Shown here piece after piece: positions 1 through 6,811 of a stretch of DNA of 7,809 nucleotides (position 1 is the first letter of the stretch; each line of letters starts with the position of its first letter). Below the pieces are notes generated by a model. That model did not search any database and was not told where the DNA came from. It saw only the letters and a list, made by a program, of their open reading frames with translations. This DNA is from Clostridia bacterium. Lineage in GTDB: Bacteria > Bacillota > Clostridia > UMGS1883. The position numbers and the translations under genes were made by a program. The DNA is taken from contig JAFUJG010000366.1 of NCBI GenBank assembly GCA_017468215.1, forward strand, positions 1 through 7,809. The letters are read 5' to 3'.

Positions 1-1142
1 AGGCTGCCCTGAACGCTTGTTACCACAAAAACGTTTATCCTGCCCTTTTCCATAGCAAAACCCTGAGGAACAGCAATATTTACCCACACACGGTTGTCGC
101 CTTCTTCAAGGGCCTGGGCGTTTATCGTTTTAAAATCGGCACATAAGAACTCACCGCTTTCGCCATAAAAGGTTACAACAACAGCTGCCGCATCCTTATA
201 GGCAGAGTAGTTCTTTCTTAACGCAATCTGTGTGATGGTGGTCTTTTTATCGTTCATGCCAACGCCTGTTACGGTAAATATGTCGCCCGAGGTTATCTTA
301 ACCTTTTTTTCGGCAGTAAGGGACGATATCCTGCTTGTTACCTTAACCGTCACCTCACAAGAGGGTGTAAGTGGGTCTGTTGTAAGAGTGCCGTTTGCAT
401 CTATTGCAATTTTTTCCTCATCAACGCCTGCAATTTCAAATACAATGTCGTCCTTATTAACGCCGTGCATTTCAAGCTCGTTGTAAAACACCTTAGGGAT
501 AAACTGCACGCTCTGACCCGACACCACGCTTTCTGTGTCGCTTGTTAACTCTAATCGGGTGGGTGCAGGGGTGTGTGCTGCTAAGTTGTCAATATCACAG
601 CCGCCGAACACATTAATATAATGGGTTGCGGCGTTGTTTCGAAGGTTAACGTTATTGAAAACCTTTTTATTAACCCTTGCTCCGTTTTCATATTCCTCAA
701 GGATAATGTGTCCGTAGGTTACTCTGTTTGCATCCTTGTTTGTTCTGCCCAAAAAGGTAAAGTGATACCATTTGTCCAAATCAATGGTGCAAAGCTTTGT
801 AAAGTTATTTGAGCCTGTCTGCAAAGCAAGCTGACCGTCCTTTATGCGTATACAGCTGTTCCATTTGCCCTTTTTCATAAAGGAAAACCCACAGCCCTCG
901 TTATTAAAGCGTATATCCAGCTCGTACAAAAAATCGGATGAGGTTTCGTAGGGCAAATATCCTATATCAACCCCTTCGCTGCAGCGGTAAAACTTTGTTC
1001 CGTCCCAGCTTGGCTCCATAACGCTTACATTTGCGTATTCCTCCTCGCACTTATTTTCCATCAAAAGCACGTCCTCGGCACTTGCCGTAACACAAAGGGC
1101 AGAAATCAGTACAACGCACAATATAAATATAGCTTTTTTCAT
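1..1142 (-). CDS. Secreted multi-domain protein: signal peptide, lectin-like domain, Ig-like domain (3' end cut by window edge)
   Basis: Reading the minus strand from the ATG at 1142-1140 gives 380 uninterrupted codons that run off base 1, so the C-terminus is missing. Residues 1-22 are a typical signal peptide (MKK, a hydrophobic run, then ASA|ED). Residues about 25-188 are rich in beta-strand patterns (FLYELDIRFN, GQLALQTG, WYHFTFLGR, HYINVFGG) and look like a concanavalin/LamG-type lectin fold. Residues about 193-287 look like a bacterial Ig-like domain (TRLELTSDTESVVSGQ then EVTVKVTS). From about 300 there is a beta-rich module (AAAVVVTFYGESGEFL, RVWVNIAVPQG, RINVFVV) of a kind often seen at the C-terminus of clostridial secreted glycosidases. 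No catalytic motif is visible. The start overlaps the glycosidase stop as TAATG and has an AAGGAGG site 7 nt upstream, so translation is probably coupled. I infer an accessory carbohydrate-binding role; an enzymatic lyase role is not excluded. Confidence 0.85.
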   Translation of the reverse strand, partial: MKKAIFILCVVLISALCVTASAEDVLLMENKCEEEYANVSVMEPSWDGTKFYRCSEGVDIGYLPYETSSDFLYELDIRFNNEGCGFSFMKKGKWNSCIRIKDGQLALQTGSNNFTKLCTIDLDKWYHFTFLGRTNKDANRVTYGHIILEEYENGARVNKKVFNNVNLRNNAATHYINVFGGCDIDNLAAHTPAPTRLELTSDTESVVSGQSVQFIPKVFYNELEMHGVNKDDIVFEIAGVDEEKIAIDANGTLTTDPLTPSCEVTVKVTSRISSLTAEKKVKITSGDIFTVTGVGMNDKKTTITQIALRKNYSAYKDAAAVVVTFYGESGEFLCADFKTINAQALEEGDNRVWVNIAVPQGFAMEKGRINVFVVTSVQGS

Positions 1143-4100
1143 TATTCCGCCTCCTTATATGTAATAACCAGAACTTTTTCTTCCACGTTAAGCTCGCAGT
1201 CCACATTCTTTATATATCCCAGTAAGGTAGCAATGTCACAGCTTATATGACCGTGAGAGTTTATATAAACCTCTGCGTTCATAAGGTTTTTCTCACTGCC
1301 CGAATTTATAAAGAGTGTTGTAGAGCCATTAACTGCCTCAACATTGGTGCAGCCGTCCACAAGTCCGCCTGTAATGTTAACCCTTAAGGTATTGCCGTCG
1401 CAATAGGCGGGGATTTCGTCTGTCCACTCATAAGGTATGTAGGCTCCCGCCTTAACCAATGCGTCCAGCACAGGGATAATGGGGCACACAACGCCTGTTG
1501 TACTGTCGGGGCGATATGCACTCTCGGAAAATTCAACCGCTTCACCATTAACGGTTACGGTGTAAACGTCCTGCAGCTTTACTTCTTCGTTTGCGGTAAA
1601 TATGCTTTCACCATTAACCTCAAATTTGCCCGACAACGGCTTAAGAGCAATAATCCTCTCGGGCTCAATAACCTTAACCTCGCCCTGCTTGTAGCTTCGC
1701 TGCATAACGGTTGTAAGACCGCCCGAGGTTTCAAGAGCTGTGGACTTTATGCTTCTTGTGGTGGGCATCATGCCTTCAACCGTTGCGGTAAGGGTTATGG
1801 TGCCTTCCTTTCGGGTGCTTTTAACAAAAACTCTGTTCACACCGCACTCAGCATAAACAAAATCCTTGCCTATTTCGTTAACGCCATTCCAGCCATAATT
1901 TGCAACCGCATCGCCCTCGCCTGAGTTGTAGCCGCCCAAAAGCACGCCCTCGCCGTTAACCTCAAGGTTTATTCTGTCGTAAGAAAGAGGGCACACGTTG
2001 CCGTTTTTATCTACGATTTCTATATCAAAGTACATTACGTCGCTGCCGTCGGCAATAAGTCCGTCGGGGCCTGTTACAGGTGTTATGCGGATAGCTTCCT
2101 TTTCATAGGCGGTGGCAATTTCGTCATGGCACACAACCTCGCCCTTTTTGTTATAGCCAACAGCTTCCACCTTGCCCCATACGGTTACATCCACATTGTC
2201 AAAATAGTAAATAAATTCGCTCCTTGGCTCACTGCAAATACCTACGCTTTTGCCGTTTACTAAAAGCTCAACAGATGCTACCTTGTCGCTGCCTATAACA
2301 TAAACCGTTTTGCTCTTGGGGTTACGCTGAGCCTTCTCCCCTGTGGCAACATAGCTGTCGCCAACCTTTTCTTTAACATTGTACCAGTAGTTATCCTCGT
2401 TAAATTCAGGATAGCTCCAATGACCGATAATGTTTATCACAGGCTCGGTTGCCTGCATTGCCTGATATGCGTAAAACGCCTGCTTTTTTATTCTCACAGG
2501 GTCAACCTTGCCCGAGGTGCGGCAGTTTTCACTGCCCGAGTTTCTTACATGCTGGTTGGAGTCTGACCATACAAGAGCCGCCGCAGCACTGTAATAATCC
2601 TTGCCCGAGCTGCCGCCCACACGGTCACGGTAAAACTCCGTATAGCCATACACGTTACTTATTGCAAAATCCTCGCTGGTTAAATCGTGCACATCAAAGC
2701 CGTCCTTTTTCTTTGCACCGGGGCCTAACCACTTGTTGTTATAGTCGTAATCCGGAGGCGAAAAATCGTCCCATACACGCCTTGGCGCTTCCTCACGGGC
2801 GTATTCGGTTTCAACAATGGGTATAAACTTGCCTATTGCCGCCATGGAGCCCTTTGCCCCTGCCGCATGACGGTTGAGCATTGTTCCTGCAAACTCAGCC
2901 TCATAAATCTGCTCTGTGCTGCTTATGGTTCTGCAGCCCGAGAAGCGGTCGGTGTAGGGGTCAAGCTTTGTCTCCAATTCGCCCATTTCCTTTAAGTGCT
3001 CGCTACTTATCTGGTTGTTACCCGACTCCCAGAAAAGCACAGATGGCGAATTGCGGAAATAAACCATAGCGTCACGCATTGCCTCAACTCGCATGTCCCA
3101 GGTTCTTCCTCCCACATCGCCTTCCTTGTCGCCTGCAGGGCATACCGACACAACGCCGTACTTATCGCCCGAGCGGATGGCGTTTGGCTTTGGTGCAACG
3201 TGCATCCAACGGATAAAGTTTGCGTTGGATTCCTTCACAAGCTGCATGTCAATATCCGTGAGCCAATCGTTTGCAACACCAATAACCGCCCATTCGTTGG
3301 TAGCTCTCTGGGCGTAGCCTGTAAGCCACACATTTCTTTCGTTAATCTGCAAGCCACCGTTTTCAATGTCATAGGTGACCTTTCTGAAGCCTGTTGTAAT
3401 CTTATTTACATCAATGATTTTTCCGTTTTCCTCAATGGAGGTGTACACGTCGTAAAGATGGGGGCTGTCCACATTCCAGAAGTTAATCCCCTCAACCACT
3501 GCACTGTTTGTAATGTAGGTTACATCAACTGTGTCTGTGGGGGTGGGTGCAGGGTTTTCATCGTAGGCATCGAAGGGCACAACCGTTTTAAAGGTTACAT
3601 TGCTGTCTGCTGCAGCCTTTACAACGCCGTCGGTTTCAAAGCATGCCACCAAATTACCCTTTGTGTCAACCACATGTGTTTTAACAGTAACGCTGCGCTC
3701 AATTCCGCTTTCATTTCGTATTTCGGCTTTAACGTTTATTTTAGCCTTATGGCCTGCAATGTCAAAGTCGGTAGCATAAACGTAGTTGCCTGTTGTTTTC
3801 ATATTGCTGTACAAGGGCAAGGTCTGATAAAGAGTAGGCTTAACGTAAAGGTTTACGTTGCCTGTAATACCGCCCTGTACCTCGTTAAAGTCCTTAGTGT
3901 TCCACTGGTAGCCCCAGCCTGTGTTGGTGCCCATCTCGTCGCCGGGCCTTGTTTCGCTCACAACAAAGCTGGTGCCTCTGCCTGCGGTGTTATCCGTTGC
4001 AACACAGATAAGGTTATCGCCCGCATGTATGTAAGGTGTAATGTCAAAGCCGATAGCTGTAACGCCTGCCTCGTAATAGCCTGCCACAGTGCCGTTTACA

Positions 4101-4525
4101 TACAGATAAACCGTCTGCCTTACGGCTTCAAATTCTAAAATAAACTTTTTGCCAACCTGCTCGGGGGCAATTGTAATAACCTTTCTGTAAAAAGAAAAGC
4201 CACGGTACAACCCTGCCTCACCTGCATCAACACCAAGTCCGTCAAAGGAATCGATGGCATTTATGGCATGGGGCACGCTGACTACCTCCCAGTCAGAATC
4301 GTCATACCCTACCTCATAAAAATATTTTCCGTCCTTTTTTTCGCTTTCGATAGCATCCTTTAAAGGCACGGCAACCTTTGGACGCTTGTATCTCCAGTCA
4401 ATATTTACGTTGTATGTTACATTTTCGCCCACAGGAGGGGTAAATTCACCTTGAGCAAAAAGTGCAAAAGGCAACAAATGCAACATAAAGACAATTGTAA
4501 GCATACAAGATAAAACCTTTTTCAT
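1142..4525 (-). CDS. Secreted glycoside hydrolase family 2-type enzyme with C-terminal Ig-like and stalk-like domains
   Basis: 1127 residues. Residues 1-24 are a signal peptide (MKKVLSCMLT..., cleavage near LFA|Q). Residues about 50-230 form the GH2 sugar-binding jelly roll (DDSDWEVVSVPHAIN, AGLYRGFSFYRK, AGRGTSF). Residues about 240-385 are the GH2 Ig-like domain ending VDSPHLYDVYTS...TTGFRKV. Residues about 390-700 are the TIM barrel (GYAQRATNEW, ESNANFIRWMH, NSPSVLFWESGNN, IVETEYAREEAPRRVW). E574 in ETEY matches the usual nucleophile region; the acid/base position reads GNNQ instead of Asn-Glu, with E500 just before it. Residues about 737-808 resemble DUF4982, about 811-930 an Ig-like GH2 C-terminal domain, and about 985-1125 a divergent copper-amine-oxidase-N/stalk-like domain. 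An upstream in-frame GTG at 4666 is rejected because that extension crosses a repeat, a hairpin and the promoter. The substrate is not determinable here; a beta-galactosidase- or beta-glucuronidase-like exo activity is possible. Confidence 0.92.
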   Translation of the reverse strand: MKKVLSCMLTIVFMLHLLPFALFAQGEFTPPVGENVTYNVNIDWRYKRPKVAVPLKDAIESEKKDGKYFYEVGYDDSDWEVVSVPHAINAIDSFDGLGVDAGEAGLYRGFSFYRKVITIAPEQVGKKFILEFEAVRQTVYLYVNGTVAGYYEAGVTAIGFDITPYIHAGDNLICVATDNTAGRGTSFVVSETRPGDEMGTNTGWGYQWNTKDFNEVQGGITGNVNLYVKPTLYQTLPLYSNMKTTGNYVYATDFDIAGHKAKINVKAEIRNESGIERSVTVKTHVVDTKGNLVACFETDGVVKAAADSNVTFKTVVPFDAYDENPAPTPTDTVDVTYITNSAVVEGINFWNVDSPHLYDVYTSIEENGKIIDVNKITTGFRKVTYDIENGGLQINERNVWLTGYAQRATNEWAVIGVANDWLTDIDMQLVKESNANFIRWMHVAPKPNAIRSGDKYGVVSVCPAGDKEGDVGGRTWDMRVEAMRDAMVYFRNSPSVLFWESGNNQISSEHLKEMGELETKLDPYTDRFSGCRTISSTEQIYEAEFAGTMLNRHAAGAKGSMAAIGKFIPIVETEYAREEAPRRVWDDFSPPDYDYNNKWLGPGAKKKDGFDVHDLTSEDFAISNVYGYTEFYRDRVGGSSGKDYYSAAAALVWSDSNQHVRNSGSENCRTSGKVDPVRIKKQAFYAYQAMQATEPVINIIGHWSYPEFNEDNYWYNVKEKVGDSYVATGEKAQRNPKSKTVYVIGSDKVASVELLVNGKSVGICSEPRSEFIYYFDNVDVTVWGKVEAVGYNKKGEVVCHDEIATAYEKEAIRITPVTGPDGLIADGSDVMYFDIEIVDKNGNVCPLSYDRINLEVNGEGVLLGGYNSGEGDAVANYGWNGVNEIGKDFVYAECGVNRVFVKSTRKEGTITLTATVEGMMPTTRSIKSTALETSGGLTTVMQRSYKQGEVKVIEPERIIALKPLSGKFEVNGESIFTANEEVKLQDVYTVTVNGEAVEFSESAYRPDSTTGVVCPIIPVLDALVKAGAYIPYEWTDEIPAYCDGNTLRVNITGGLVDGCTNVEAVNGSTTLFINSGSEKNLMNAEVYINSHGHISCDIATLLGYIKNVDCELNVEEKVLVITYKEAE
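1150..1156 (-). promoter_or_regulatory. Ribosome binding site inside the end of the glycosidase gene
   Basis: AAGGAGG on the minus strand lies 7 nt before the ATG at 1142-1140, within the last codons of the upstream gene. Together with the one-base TAATG stop/start overlap it fixes the start of the downstream secreted protein and indicates co-translation of the pair. Confidence 0.85.
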
Positions 4526-4530
4526 TTTGT

Positions 4531-4537
4531 CTCCGCC
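4531..4537 (-). promoter_or_regulatory. Ribosome binding site that sets the glycosidase start
   Basis: GGCGGAG on the minus strand, with GGAG ending 5 nt before the ATG at 4525-4523. The ATG is followed directly by a classic signal peptide, which decides for this start over the longer reading frame. Confidence 0.8.
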
Positions 4538-4562
4538 TTTCAAAATATAGTATCTTATCATA

Positions 4563-4590
4563 ATTGTACCATATTGCCCCAATATAACAA
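4563..4590 (-). promoter_or_regulatory. Predicted sigma-A-type promoter for the glycosidase operon, with palindrome in the spacer
   Basis: On the minus strand TTGTTA (4590-4585) and TACAAT (4568-4563) are separated by 16 nt and resemble -35 and -10 boxes. The -10 lies about 37 nt from the start codon. The spacer contains the inverted repeat ATATTG-GGG-CAATAT (plus-strand positions 4571-4585), which could be an operator. The -35 box abuts the hairpin that ends at 4591. This is pattern-based only. Confidence 0.5.
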
Positions 4591-4629
4591 AGAGCAATAT
4601 TTGCTTTTTTACATTGCAAATATTGCTCT
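4591..4629 (-). terminator. Perfect 14-bp hairpin between the YitT-family gene and the glycosidase, likely terminator
   Basis: The arms AGAGCAATATTTGC (4591-4604) and its exact reverse complement (4616-4629) enclose an 11-nt loop. On the minus strand the hairpin is followed by TTTGTTAT, a weak U-rich tract, and it lies 47 nt after the YitT-family stop codon. It most likely ends that transcript and insulates the glycosidase promoter. The stem is AT-rich and the T-run imperfect, so it may instead be a regulator-binding palindrome. Confidence 0.55.
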
Positions 4630-4645
4630 CATTGTTTATTTTTGA

Positions 4646-4667
4646 GCCACCGGGGACAGACCTCACT
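4646..4667. repeat. Degenerate copy of a 22-bp repeat, just after the YitT-family stop codon
   Basis: This segment matches 6863-6884 at 20 of 22 positions; both contain GGGGACAGACC. The differences are at repeat positions 6 and 18. Here the right arm of the hairpin has decayed (CACTATC instead of CACTGGC), so no good stem forms, and no T-run follows on the minus strand. It looks like a worn-out copy of the terminator-type repeat that ends the TPR gene. Confidence 0.7.
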
Positions 4668-4675
4668 ATCTCACA

Positions 4676-5533
4676 TCATATGCTTCTGAACCCACGTCCT
4701 ATAATTTCGCTTGTAGTTGTTATAATGATAAACGCACTGGGGTCAATCCGCTTTATATGAAGCCTCAGCTTAATAGCTTCTATTCGCTTGCAAACGGTAT
4801 GTATCATAACCTTGCCTGTGTGGCTGTAGCCGCCTGTAGCATCGGTTATGGTGCAGGAATGGTGAAGCTCGGCAGTTATGTACTCGTTTATCATGTCACT
4901 CTTATCGGTTATAACCACAAAGTATTTGCAGCTGTTTATGTTATCGATAATGCTGTCTACCAAAAACGCCTTTGCAAATAACCCGGCCATGGAGAAAAGC
5001 CCCGCCTCCACGCTGAACACCACAAAGGTAGATGCGGCAACGAAAAAGTCAACAACCAAAAGTGCCTTTCCCACATCAAGCCTTGTGTATTTTTTAAGTA
5101 TCAACGCCGCAATATCAGTACCGCCGCTGGAGGCTCCCACATTAAAAATAATGGCAGAGCCAAAGGCAGTGAGTAACATTGCGTAAACCAATTCCAGAAG
5201 GGGCTGGTCGGTAAGAGGACCATTCATGGGCACAACAAATTCCAGCACATATGTCAGAACGGAAAAAAGCAAGCTGCAGAAAACCGTTCTTACACCGTTT
5301 TGCTTGCCTAAAAAGGCAAAGCCCAGCAAAAGCAGCACTATATTTATAATCATAATCCAGCTACCTGCCGAAACATGGGGCGTTATTTTGCCCAGTATGG
5401 TGCCAATGCCGCTTACCCCGCCGGTAGCAAAGCCGTTGGGTATTTTAAAAAAGTAAACCCCCACCGTAAGCATAAGCGTACCGACTATTATGAAAAAATA
5501 ATCACGTATTTCCTTCTTCACTCTGTCCTTCAC
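4676..5533 (-). CDS. YitT-family (DUF161/DUF2179) integral membrane protein
   Basis: 285 residues, a normal length for the family. There are about five hydrophobic membrane spans near residues 11-29, 58-76, 82-102, 112-133 and 156-176. The family hallmarks are visible: IPNGFATGGVSGIGTIL after the first span, and NVGASSGGTDIAALIL (131-146) in the middle. The C-terminal part from about 205 (KYFVVITDKSDMINEYI, HTVCKRIEAIKLRLHIKRID, AFIIITTTSEIIGRGF) fits the soluble DUF2179 domain. The protein should sit in the cytoplasmic membrane with DUF2179 facing the cytosol. The family's transport or signalling role is not well defined. The start is GTG at 5533-5531, supported by a GAGGTG site 5 nt upstream; the nearby ATG at 5538 is out of frame and hits a stop at once. 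It has no obvious functional tie to the sugar genes. Confidence 0.93.
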   Translation of the reverse strand: MKDRVKKEIRDYFFIIVGTLMLTVGVYFFKIPNGFATGGVSGIGTILGKITPHVSAGSWIMIINIVLLLLGFAFLGKQNGVRTVFCSLLFSVLTYVLEFVVPMNGPLTDQPLLELVYAMLLTAFGSAIIFNVGASSGGTDIAALILKKYTRLDVGKALLVVDFFVAASTFVVFSVEAGLFSMAGLFAKAFLVDSIIDNINSCKYFVVITDKSDMINEYITAELHHSCTITDATGGYSHTGKVMIHTVCKRIEAIKLRLHIKRIDPSAFIIITTTSEIIGRGFRSI

Positions 5534-5538
5534 GCCAT

Positions 5539-5544
5539 CACCTC
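5539..5544 (-). promoter_or_regulatory. Ribosome binding site supporting a GTG start
   Basis: GAGGTG on the minus strand, 5 nt before the GTG at 5533-5531. It fixes the unusual start codon of the YitT-family gene. The inverted-repeat-rich gap comes to within about 11 nt of this site. Confidence 0.75.
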
Positions 5545-5554
5545 ATATCACCGC

Positions 5555-5568
5555 TGCACTACAGTGCA
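5555..5568. repeat. Short inverted repeat in the gap upstream of the YitT-family gene
   Basis: TGCACT-AC-AGTGCA, a perfect 6-bp stem with a 2-nt loop, six bases from a second, stronger palindrome. Probably part of one repeat element. Confidence 0.6.
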
Positions 5569-5574
5569 ACAATC

Positions 5575-5594
5575 AAATTCCGCCTGCGGAATTT
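5575..5594. repeat. Perfect 9-bp palindrome (AAATTCCGC / GCGGAATTT)
   Basis: The two 9-nt arms are exact reverse complements around a CT centre. On the minus strand it reads AAATTCCGC AG GCGGAATTT. There is no T-run after it on either strand, so it is not a typical terminator. It resembles the compact palindromes in small non-autonomous repeat elements. Confidence 0.65.
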
Positions 5595-5677
5595 CTTCCT
5601 TCACTATTCACACCGCTAAAAGTGCTTGATTGCATTTGCAGAGCAATTTCAGATGCAGAATGGGCAAAACTTACCGA

Positions 5678-5699
5678 CGGTGTACAAAAAAGTACTCCG
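5678..5699. repeat. Imperfect hairpin CGGTGTAC / GTACTCCG with A6 loop
   Basis: An 8-bp stem with one mismatch around six A residues, located 51 bp after the kinase stop codon. On the minus strand there is no U-run directly after the stem, so it is a weak terminator candidate for the kinase and equally likely part of the surrounding repeat. Confidence 0.45.
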
Positions 5700-5749
5700 A
5701 GGAAAATTTGGCTCATAGCGTAGCGGTCTGCGCTGAAAGGGCCTGCAAA

Positions 5750-6778
5750 TTATCTTACCATTTCGTCCTGGTGTCCTGTTGCCTTGTGCGACTTTATGAT
5801 AGAATCAATTTCGTCAATACTCGATACGCTCATATCGCCGCTAACAGTGTTTTTAACAGCACTTAACGCATTGCCGTAGCTCATGGCCTTCTCAATATCA
5901 CCTGTTTTAAGTATGCCGTAAAGCACGCCTGCAACGTATGCGTCACCGCTGCCCACACGGTCAATAACCTCAATGTTCATATAATGAGGCTCCTCATAAA
6001 ACTTTCCGTTGTAATAAATTCTCGAGCCGAAGTTATGCTTTGTGGGGCTTATAACCTCTCTGCGTGTTGTTGCAACAATTTTGCAGCCGTAGGTATCCGC
6101 ATAGCCCTTCATGATTTCGTCAAGGGTGCCTGTACGCTGAAGCATTCGCCTGCTGGTTTCTTCACTTACAAACAAAATATCAACATAAGGGAAGATAGAC
6201 TCAACCACCTTTTTTGCTTCCTCCTCGCTCCAGAGTGCCGCACGGTAGTTAACGTCAAAGCTTATAGCTACCCCTGCCATTTTCATTCTTCTAATCATTT
6301 CAAGGGCAGTTTCTCTTAAATAAGGGTCAAGCGCAAGGGAAATTGAGCTGATATGAAACATTCTCGTTCTGTCATAAATCTCATAAGGTATTTCGCTAAG
6401 CTTCAAGGAGCATACCGATGCGTTTGCTCTGTCGTACACAACAGCACTCTTTCTGGGGTAAACACCGCTTTCGTAGTAGTAAATACCCAGTCTCTTTGTG
6501 TCACTCTCGTCCCATGCAACATAGTCGTCGCTTACGTTGCCGTAGCGGATGCGTCGTGCAATAAAGTGACCCAGCTTGTTTTTGGGGAGCTTTGTAACAA
6601 TAGCCGAGCGGATGCCTAAGTTTGCCGCACCTGAAGCAACGTTAAACTCGCTGCCGCCGCAGTTTTTTTCAAAAACCTCGCTCTGGGAAATTTTTTCCTT
6701 ATCGGGAGGAGACAACCTGAGCATTACCTCGCCAAAGCCAATAAGGTCAAAATCCGCACTTTTTTTAATAAAATCCAT
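5750..6778 (-). CDS. kdgK: PfkB-family sugar kinase, probable 2-keto-3-deoxygluconate (KDG) kinase
   Basis: 342 residues, full length for the ribokinase/PfkB fold. It would phosphorylate KDG to 6-phospho-KDG with ATP in the cytosol, feeding KDPG aldolase in uronic-acid breakdown. The first PfkB signature is at 41-54 (GGSEFNVASGAANL, with GG41-42 and N46 for substrate contact). The second is DRVGSGDAYVAG from 273, with D279 as the expected catalytic base and GSG as the anion hole. Residues 100-120 (YYYESGVYPRKSAVVYDRAN) and FDVNYRAALW (174-183) are the features that favour KDG kinase over ribokinase or fructokinase. The family assignment is firm; the substrate is inferred, and a related 2-keto sugar acid or another hexose remains possible. 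The gene has its own promoter and an AGGAGG site 7 nt before the ATG. No KDPG aldolase or uronate isomerase gene lies in the window. Confidence 0.88.
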   Translation of the reverse strand: MDFIKKSADFDLIGFGEVMLRLSPPDKEKISQSEVFEKNCGGSEFNVASGAANLGIRSAIVTKLPKNKLGHFIARRIRYGNVSDDYVAWDESDTKRLGIYYYESGVYPRKSAVVYDRANASVCSLKLSEIPYEIYDRTRMFHISSISLALDPYLRETALEMIRRMKMAGVAISFDVNYRAALWSEEEAKKVVESIFPYVDILFVSEETSRRMLQRTGTLDEIMKGYADTYGCKIVATTRREVISPTKHNFGSRIYYNGKFYEEPHYMNIEVIDRVGSGDAYVAGVLYGILKTGDIEKAMSYGNALSAVKNTVSGDMSVSSIDEIDSIIKSHKATGHQDEMVR

Positions 6779-6785
6779 ACCTTTC

Positions 6786-6791
6786 CCTCCT
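6786..6791 (-). promoter_or_regulatory. Ribosome binding site of the sugar kinase
   Basis: A perfect AGGAGG on the minus strand, 7 nt before the ATG at 6778-6776. It confirms the chosen start. Confidence 0.85.
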
Positions 6792-6811
6792 GTAAATTTT
6801 TTCTTATTAAT

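Larger units (their letters stand above)
5545..5749. repeat. Inverted-repeat-rich non-coding segment, possible small repeat element or remnant
   Basis: This is the longest gene-free stretch in the window, between the kinase stop and the YitT-family ribosome binding site. It holds three separate hairpins (5555-5568, 5575-5594, 5678-5699) and a short plus-strand open stretch (5620-5715) between a TAA and a TAG. That stretch reads LIAFAEQFQMQNGQNLPTVY in part and has no good start signal. I see no convincing promoter for the downstream gene and no clear terminator for the kinase. A MITE-like or otherwise dispersed repeat is my inference; only one copy is in view. Confidence 0.4.

Noticed and set aside
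232..812. Two short plus-strand frames (232-486 and 621-812)
   Set aside because: Both are antisense to the continuous signal-peptide-bearing gene that runs from 1142 off the window edge.
2996..4138. 380-codon open frame on the plus strand inside the glycosidase gene
   Set aside because: It lies wholly antisense to a well-supported GH2 protein, has an odd Cys-, Asn- and His-rich composition and no recognisable domain. It is a codon-bias shadow.
4526..4666. N-terminal extension of the glycosidase from a GTG at 4666
   Set aside because: The extra 47 residues would be encoded by a repeat, a hairpin and the promoter region. They would also place a classic signal peptide internally. The ATG at 4525 has its own ribosome binding site.
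4757..5629. Several short plus-strand frames over the YitT-family gene
   Set aside because: They overlap a full-length, family-matching membrane protein on the opposite strand and show no domain or ribosome binding site.
5545..5749. CRISPR array or structured riboswitch in the largest intergenic gap
   Set aside because: The hairpins differ from each other and there are no regularly spaced direct repeats. I recognise no conserved riboswitch core.
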